Positions 45,356-50,715 of a stretch of DNA of 50,715 bases are shown here, piece after piece. Made by a program: the position numbers and the translations under genes. This DNA comes from CAYQQR01 sp964420035. Lineage in GTDB: Bacteria; Bacteroidota; Bacteroidia; Bacteroidales; SM23-62. The notes under the pieces were generated by a model that searched no databases, was not told the DNA's origin, and saw only the letters and a program-made list of their open reading frames with translations. The stretch lies in contig CAYQQR010000028.1 in NCBI GenBank assembly GCA_964420035.1, positions 1-50,715 of the forward strand. Direction: 5' to 3'. Every line of letters begins with the position of its first letter. The first letter of the stretch is position 1.

Positions 45356-45455
45356 GCGCCTACGCCTGCGCCGTCGCGTAGCTATGGCGGAGCGCGGTAA
45401 AGCTTCTGCGACAGCGTGCGGCCATAGCCTCTGGCGACGGCACGCGGGCAGGCGC
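45356..45455. repeat. 100-bp imperfect GC-rich palindrome
   Basis: The left arm 45356-45390 and right arm 45418-45455 are largely complementary (shared blocks GCGCCT, GCCGTCGC and CTATGGC), around an AAAGCTTCTGCG-containing loop. It lies in the 309-base gap 45305-45613 between convergent genes. No gene is seen. It could be a palindromic mobile remnant or a structured terminator. Confidence 0.65.
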
Positions 45456-45527
45456 AATCATTTAGGTTACAGAGTGGCACAGAGTAAAATAGAGAACCAC
45501 AGAGAAATAATAGACCTTAAAAACAAT

Positions 45528-45607
45528 GAGACATCGAGACAACGAGACATCGAGACAACGAGACATCGAGACAATGAGACATCGAGACAATGAGACATCG
45601 AGACATT
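45528..45607. repeat. 8-bp tandem repeat, ten copies
   Basis: Exactly ten consecutive 8-base units of the form GAGACAWY span 80 bases. Odd-numbered units read GAGACATC; even ones read GAGACAAC, GAGACAAC, GAGACAAT, GAGACAAT, GAGACATT. The higher-order period is therefore 16. The array ends 6 bases before the stop codon of the exonuclease/GIY-YIG gene on the other strand. There are no spacers, so it is not CRISPR. Confidence 0.95.
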
Positions 45608-45613
45608 AACCAC

Positions 45614-46990
45614 CTAAAACCTGATAATCTTCTCAACTTTATTGCGAAGCAAATAACTCCGGATCAAGGCTTGAACATCACGGTTATCCTCCCTTTTCTG
45701 AATGCATTCCAGGAGATCTTCGACCTGCAGGTAGGATTCGTCCGGCATCAGGTAACCGTATCCCAGGTAACGGCCGTTCTCGACAGCCACAACGCTCCGC
45801 TCTTCCGGGGAACGTCCAGCATCGATGATCAAAAAATTTTCATGATCGTATTCGAAATGGGAGAGGACCTTCCCGGCCCGTTCATTATAGGATTTTACGC
45901 TCTCCTTACCGATGCAGGCCCCGTTGCACTGCCGTACCCCGTAGTGAAAACAGGCTCCGTCAGTATCGTACAAGCCGCATAATTTCTGGCACAGCCAGTA
46001 TTGTTCCGCCATATTGCCCAATACTTTCCTGGCTTCCTGCTTATTCGGATAGGTACACAAAGGAATCTTTGCAGAACGCTCCAGCCGGTCGATACAAAAA
46101 CGAATATAACCCTTCCCGTCTTTAAAGGAATAGATCCCGTATTGCAGTACGGTATGCCTCAAAGCCCGGTTGTATGGAGGCTTGTCCTGCTTGATCCGTT
46201 CCGATTCCAGCAGGAGGGCCACCAGTTCACTGCCCGTTTCTTCATAATCGACCGAAGCGACCTTGTCCCGCATCCCGGAAGCCCGCTTGCTCCGCTGGTT
46301 GCCCAGGTGATCCATCACCCGCTGCCTGAGGTTGGTGCTCTTTCCTATATAGAGCAAAGAACCCGTTTCATCATAAAGGTAGTAGACCCCGGTGGTCTGG
46401 GGAATGACCCTGATTTCACCGTCCTTGAGCGAGGGATGCAGGTTTCTGAGGGATCTGTTCAACCCGGGTTCCAGGAGGACTTCATGACCGTTGATCTTGC
46501 TGATGTCGAGCAGGAGCTCGAACAACTTTACGTTTGCCATGGCATCCCCCGCGGCCCGGTGCCTTCCGTCGATCTTAATGTTCAGTGCGGAGCAAAGCTT
46601 GCCCAAGCTGTAGGAGGGGTGACCGGGGATCAATTGGCGGCTGAGTTTCACGGTACACAGACTTTCCCTGTGAAAATCATAACCCAGTTGCTTGAACTCG
46701 GACCGGATGAAACGATAATCAAAACCGACGTTGTGCGCCACAAAGATCCTGTCCTCGGTCTTTTCGACGATCTCCCTGGCAACTTCATAGAATTTGGGGG
46801 CATCGGCCACCATCTCATTGGTGATCCCCGTCAGTTGGGTAATATGATAGGGAATGCCGCGTTCCGGGTTGATCAGGGTGGTATATTCATCCACCACCTT
46901 CTGCCCGTCGTGTATGAATATGGCGATCTCGGTGATCTTATCCTTCGCAGCGCTCCCGCCCGTTGTTTCTATGTCTATGATGGCATACAT
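45614..46990 (-). CDS. DEDDh exonuclease fused to UvrC/Cho-like GIY-YIG endonuclease
   Basis: This encodes a 458-residue two-nuclease fusion. The N-terminal DnaQ-like 3'-5' exonuclease (about 1-165) has the DEDDh residues in IDIETTGG, AHNVGFDYRF and GRHRAAGDA. The GIY-YIG domain (about 195-275) shows GVYYLYD, LLYIGKSTNLRQRV and the catalytic Glu in LLLESERIKQ. The C-terminal region keeps a UvrC-like cysteine pattern (CFHYGVRQCNGAC, C-x7-C-x3-C, with further Cys upstream), suggesting an Fe-S cluster. UvrC's C-terminal RNase H-like nuclease and HhH domains are missing, as in the SOS protein Cho. It converges on the LexA-like gene. A role in incision repair of bulky damage is inferred. The 212-base gap beyond its start holds only AAAGATTG/CAATCTTT-type complementary words. 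Confidence 0.92.
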   Translation of the reverse strand: MYAIIDIETTGGSAAKDKITEIAIFIHDGQKVVDEYTTLINPERGIPYHITQLTGITNEMVADAPKFYEVAREIVEKTEDRIFVAHNVGFDYRFIRSEFKQLGYDFHRESLCTVKLSRQLIPGHPSYSLGKLCSALNIKIDGRHRAAGDAMANVKLFELLLDISKINGHEVLLEPGLNRSLRNLHPSLKDGEIRVIPQTTGVYYLYDETGSLLYIGKSTNLRQRVMDHLGNQRSKRASGMRDKVASVDYEETGSELVALLLESERIKQDKPPYNRALRHTVLQYGIYSFKDGKGYIRFCIDRLERSAKIPLCTYPNKQEARKVLGNMAEQYWLCQKLCGLYDTDGACFHYGVRQCNGACIGKESVKSYNERAGKVLSHFEYDHENFLIIDAGRSPEERSVVAVENGRYLGYGYLMPDESYLQVEDLLECIQKREDNRDVQALIRSYLLRNKVEKIIRF

Positions 46991-47202
46991 GCTCGAGTAC
47001 TCAAAAATAGTCTTCGACAGGGAAAATTACCCAAATGTCAGCTGTAAAATATTAACATTTGGAATGCTTAAAGATGAAAGATTGAAAAATGGAAGATGAA
47101 AGATTACAATGCACTTTCACTTGACAATCTTCCAATCTTTAATCTATATTCCTTTCCCTTTCTCCATTTTTCATTCTACATTTATGATCAAACCCGTCCG
47201 CC

Positions 47203-50178
47203 ATGAATCGCATACTCCTTCCTGTTACGACACTGATGCTCATCCTGCTCTCATCCCAGTGCCGCCGCCCTTCTGAACAGTTTGAACGCTATAGCCTGGA
47301 CCTGGGTAATCAAACCTGGCGCCTCAGACTGGATAAAGAAGCCGACTGGGTGGATGATCCGCTCTTTCTGCCTCCGGTGAACCTTTCGGAAGTGCCCGTG
47401 AATCCGCCCACTTTCGGCTGGGAAGCACTGAAAGCCAATCCCGGAAAGGCTATCAGGATACCCGCCACGGTGGAAGAATTTTTCTGGGGTGAAGAGGGCA
47501 ATGAATTCGGGGTTAGTGGAAACTACGTGGGCGTTTCCTGGTTCACTACCGGATTCAGTATTCCCGAAGACCAGGCAGGTAAAAGGATCTTCCTGGAGTT
47601 CGAATCGGTCCGCATGCGCTCCGAAGTCTTTGTAAACAACCGGCTGGCAGGATACGACCTGATCAACGGCACTCCTTTCCAGGTCGACATTACAGACCAG
47701 GTTTCCTTCAGCGAACCCAATTTCCTGGCCGTACGGATCACTGATCCCAACGGAAATTTCACCTGGCGGGATTTTAATGAATACCGCTGGGGGGACCACA
47801 TCACCCCTGCAAGTCATGGTTTCGGCGGCATCACCGGCAAAGTGAAAATTTCTGCCCGGAATGCATTATATATTGATGACCTGTATATCAAAAATAAACA
47901 CATTCCTTCTACAATTGATGTGGTAATTGAAATAAACAATATCAATAAAACTGATCAACAGGCAGATATCTATCTTGAAGTTTGGGATAAAGCCGGCAAA
48001 AGGGGCAAACCGGTTTATCAGGAACAGCTGGAACCACAGAAGATAAAACCGGGAAAGAACAAAATTGCAACACGGGTTGATTATCCGCAAGCTGAATTAT
48101 GGTCGGTTGACAATCCAAAACTTTATACCCTGAGCGTCAGAATAGAGCAAGCTGAGAACATCATCGACAGGAAAACACAAAATTTCGGATTCAGGTGGTT
48201 CGACGTGGATGAAAGGAACGGGGACAAGATCTTTACCCTGAACGGGGAAAGGATCGTTTTGCTGAGTGCCATTTCCTGGGGATTCTGGCCGATAAACGGG
48301 ATCTACCCGACCGATGCCATGGCTGCCAGGCAGGTCAGCCAGGCCAAAAAGCTGGGTCTGAACATGCTGAATTTCCACAGGGGTATCGGTCAGGCCAACA
48401 TCCTGGATGAAGCCGACAAGAAAGGTTTGCTGTACTATGAAGAACCCGGGGGATATATGACCGGAAGGGATTCTTTCAGCTTTGCATGGGTGAAGGAGAA
48501 AATGCGGCGCATGATCAAAAGGGACCGCAACCATCCCAGCCTGATCATTTATAACATGCAAAATGAATGGACCAAAAATCCCACAAAAAGTCAGGTCAGG
48601 GCCATCCAGGATTTTCATGAATTGGACGAAACACGCTGTATTACCTATACTTCCACTTATATGCCTTCGCATTTCTATGAAGGCAGGGTTCCCCGGGATA
48701 CGGCTGCCTTCAAGATGCACATGCTGCCCTATGATCATAAAGTGAGGTATCAGGGATGGTGGGACCAGCATCACGCGGGAGGGTCGGGTGTTTATTACAG
48801 CGCACTCTATAACGGACCGGAAGATTACTATAAATATACGGACCATACTGAAGAAGTGGTTTTCTGGGGTGAGGAGGGAGCCATCGGTACCCCTGCCCGG
48901 CTGGAGTTGATAAAGAATGATTTGGAATCAGGACGCAAGCTGGGATGGGACGGTCAGGATTACCTGGATCTCTACGCGGCCTATGACAGCTTTCTAACAA
49001 CGCAGAATTTCAGGCAGGCCTTTCCTTCGGTAGATAAACTCACCACCAGCCTGGGCGACGTGGCCCTCTATTATCAGGGCAGGATCATTGAAAATATGTT
49101 CATCAATAATATCAACGACGGATACGTGATCAACGGCTGGGAGGGCATGAAACTGGAGAATCATTCCGGGATCGTGGATTGTTTCAGGAACATCAAAGGC
49201 GATCCGGAACTGATCAGTCATTACACCCGGGATGCCTACCTGGCCGTAAAACCGAGAGAAATGGTCGTGGAAGCCGGTACCGGGGTGATTATTGATATTT
49301 ATGGGGTAAACCGGCTCGGCCTTTCGGGAAAATATGAACTGGAAGTAAGGGCCGCCCAGGGAGAAGAGGAGATCTTTTCCAAACAATATTCCGTTAAGCT
49401 TCAGGGCGGCGACCAATACGGACAGCTTCTGCAACCCGGCATAAGCATAGACGAAATTCCTGAGGGATATACGGAAATCATCGCCACCTTGTGGAAAGAC
49501 AATGACCGGATCTTGCAGGGCCGGGACCGGGTTTTTGCCTGTAAACCGGATCTTGACGGACCGGTCCCGGGCCTGGCCTTTTCGGATACGGCCGGTGTTT
49601 TCAATGATTTCCTTGAAAACCAGGGGATCAAACCCGAGTCGTACTGGAAGAGAGGCAGACCGGAAGGAAAGATATTGTTGGCCACCGGCACACCAATTGA
49701 AACAGGAAGACGCATACAGCAGGATTTGCTGGATTGGTTGATGGAAGGGAATGTCCTGCTTATAGTAAATTATGCAGAAGAATGGGCCAATTACCTGTCC
49801 TCCAAAGAAATATTTGAATATACCGGCCGGCAGGACCTGGGCCTGGTATGGTACGGAGGGAATTTCTTCGTCAAAACACACCCCGTATTCGAAGATCTTC
49901 CCGTCAATACGGCCTTCAACTGGGAGTATCAGTGCCTGTCCCGATATGGCTATGATACAGAACGTTACGGACTTAGAATAAAACAGGGAGAAACGCTGGT
50001 CGGGGCCGTCAGCGATCACCAGCAGGAAGTCTATACGGCCCTGCAGGTTATACCGGTCGGCAACGGAAAGATCATCATAAGCACCCTCGACCTCGAAAAC
50101 GCCCTTGAAAAGAATGAGCCGGCGTCCGTTGTTGCCAAGAAGATTTTGTTGAATATGATTAAGTTTGTCTGTAATTAG
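47203..50178 (+). CDS. Glycoside hydrolase family 2 lipoprotein
   Basis: This encodes a 991-residue enzyme of the beta-galactosidase/beta-glucuronidase/beta-mannosidase family. Lipobox cysteine is Cys20 (SSQC). The order is a jelly-roll sugar-binding domain (about 60-225), an Ig-like domain (about 225-340) and a TIM barrel (about 345-640) with acid/base E455 in YNMQNEW and probable nucleophile E557 in FWGEEGA, 102 residues apart. C-terminal Ig-like and alpha/beta domains (about 690-991) follow; the last resembles a glutamine-amidotransferase-like fold (GKILLATGTPIE). Residues after the lipid cysteine are basic, so a periplasmic face is as likely as the surface. The specific sugar is unknown. 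No SusC/D pair is adjacent. Confidence 0.9.
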   Translation: MNRILLPVTTLMLILLSSQCRRPSEQFERYSLDLGNQTWRLRLDKEADWVDDPLFLPPVNLSEVPVNPPTFGWEALKANPGKAIRIPATVEEFFWGEEGNEFGVSGNYVGVSWFTTGFSIPEDQAGKRIFLEFESVRMRSEVFVNNRLAGYDLINGTPFQVDITDQVSFSEPNFLAVRITDPNGNFTWRDFNEYRWGDHITPASHGFGGITGKVKISARNALYIDDLYIKNKHIPSTIDVVIEINNINKTDQQADIYLEVWDKAGKRGKPVYQEQLEPQKIKPGKNKIATRVDYPQAELWSVDNPKLYTLSVRIEQAENIIDRKTQNFGFRWFDVDERNGDKIFTLNGERIVLLSAISWGFWPINGIYPTDAMAARQVSQAKKLGLNMLNFHRGIGQANILDEADKKGLLYYEEPGGYMTGRDSFSFAWVKEKMRRMIKRDRNHPSLIIYNMQNEWTKNPTKSQVRAIQDFHELDETRCITYTSTYMPSHFYEGRVPRDTAAFKMHMLPYDHKVRYQGWWDQHHAGGSGVYYSALYNGPEDYYKYTDHTEEVVFWGEEGAIGTPARLELIKNDLESGRKLGWDGQDYLDLYAAYDSFLTTQNFRQAFPSVDKLTTSLGDVALYYQGRIIENMFINNINDGYVINGWEGMKLENHSGIVDCFRNIKGDPELISHYTRDAYLAVKPREMVVEAGTGVIIDIYGVNRLGLSGKYELEVRAAQGEEEIFSKQYSVKLQGGDQYGQLLQPGISIDEIPEGYTEIIATLWKDNDRILQGRDRVFACKPDLDGPVPGLAFSDTAGVFNDFLENQGIKPESYWKRGRPEGKILLATGTPIETGRRIQQDLLDWLMEGNVLLIVNYAEEWANYLSSKEIFEYTGRQDLGLVWYGGNFFVKTHPVFEDLPVNTAFNWEYQCLSRYGYDTERYGLRIKQGETLVGAVSDHQQEVYTALQVIPVGNGKIIISTLDLENALEKNEPASVVAKKILLNMIKFVCN

Positions 50179-50208
50179 GTTCCCTGCCTGCCGGCAGGCA
50201 GGCTTGGT
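50178..50208. repeat. GC-rich palindromic repeat, copy 2
   Basis: Identical over 31 bases to 92-122, with the perfect 20-bp palindrome at 50183-50202. It begins at the last base of the family 2 glycosidase stop codon and may form its transcript end. Confidence 0.85.
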
Positions 50209-50388
50209 TCCATGGTTCCTTGGTTCTTGCTTGAAAAAAATGTCATCCCGGACTTGATCTGCCTGCCTTCCGTTAGGGAGGGGATCTCCCTGAACTACTG
50301 CTAAGGCCTCTGCTTGTTGCGTCCAAAGGAAGGTAAGTCTCATTTCTTCAGGTCCGGCAGGTGGCCGCTTTTTGTATGATAATTCCTA

Positions 50389-50506
50389 TTCTACCATTAT
50401 TCGGTGGTCTACGACCACCCAGGATTAAACGGTTTTTTATGAAGATGCTCGTGCGCCTCCGCTAAAGCTTCAGCGGTACGCGGAAGAGTATCCAATAATG
50501 GTAGAA
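50389..50506. repeat. 118-bp element with perfect 13-bp terminal inverted repeats
   Basis: TTCTACCATTATT (50389-50401) and AATAATGGTAGAA (50494-50506) are exact complements. Inside are two further hairpins: GGTGGTC/GACCACC (50403-50419) and one built on CCGCTAAAGCTTCAGCGG (50459-50476). There is no coding capacity and no clear target-site duplication. It may be a MITE-like or structured-RNA element. The rest of 50209-50715 shows no gene, RNA or strong signal. Confidence 0.7.
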
Positions 50507-50715
50507 ATGAAAAGCTCAAGAGAAAAATCGGCCCGATTATAATTCCCATAAAAACAGAATTGGTAAGACGGGACGAGAAGGAAAAGAATCAGTAGACATC
50601 ACATTTCATTTACTTCAATCAGCCACCAGAAGCCAGACAATAGCAACCAGCGACTAGCCCGAGTTTATTACGACACGAAGGATAAATCGCCATAACGATC
50701 AGATATACATTAATA

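Noticed and set aside
45528..45607. Possible CRISPR array
   Set aside because: The repeats are 8 bases long and contiguous without spacers, and no cas gene is present.

Overview
The window looks like a chromosomal segment of a free-living member of the Bacteroidota (Bacteroidales-like). The evidence is a SusC/SusD pair with an ECF sigma factor and FecR anti-sigma factor, proteins ending in type IX secretion (T9SS) sorting domains, lipoproteins with acidic residues just after the lipid cysteine, a DUF2027-Smr protein, genes without clear Shine-Dalgarno sequences, and promoter motifs of the TAnnTTTG type. No rRNA, tRNA, CRISPR array or transposase was seen. The only RNA gene recognised is rnpB.

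Layout. 1-4.4 kb: two small lipoproteins, an NADP-dependent oxidoreductase, a Tat-exported metallo-beta-lactamase-fold hydrolase and a cold-shock protein. 4.7-8.8 kb: a signalling module of a membrane GAF/PAS protein with no kinase domain, two stand-alone receivers and a Crp/Fnr-family regulator, with an FNR-like dyad between the divergent halves. 8.9-19.1 kb: housekeeping genes (rarA, kdsA, a LolA-like protein, a BNR-propeller protein, rnpB, a DUF2027-Smr protein, a long QueA-family protein, threonine aldolase).

20.4-37.5 kb is the most interesting part. Between two predicted terminators lie eight co-directional genes: isoaspartyl dipeptidase, a T9SS-exported cyanophycinase-family (S51) protein, ECF sigma, FecR, a SusC-type TonB transporter with an STN signalling domain, SusD, a PKD/beta-propeller lipoprotein and a two-repeat T9SS adhesin-like protein. 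A convergent three-gene unit encodes a second, lipid-anchored cyanophycinase-family peptidase and two tandem YfcC-type transporters. Together these read as a candidate locus for capturing and degrading cyanophycin (multi-L-arginyl-poly-L-aspartate) or a related isopeptide-linked polymer: surface cleavage to beta-Asp-Arg, uptake, isoaspartyl dipeptide hydrolysis and amino-acid transport. The substrate is inferred, not shown.

37.6-47.0 kb: a RelA/SpoT protein with a degenerate hydrolase site, then a damage-tolerance cluster. It has a second-type DnaE polymerase, a Y-family polymerase with a clamp-binding motif, a divergent self-cleavage-type (S24/LexA-like) repressor, and a DEDDh exonuclease fused to a UvrC/Cho-like GIY-YIG nuclease. 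Repeated TTAATCA half-sites between the repressor and the Y-family polymerase gene are candidate operators. 47.2-50.2 kb: a glycoside hydrolase family 2 lipoprotein. Many intergenic gaps hold short palindromes, imperfect inverted repeats or short tandem repeats; one GC-rich palindromic repeat occurs near both ends of the window.
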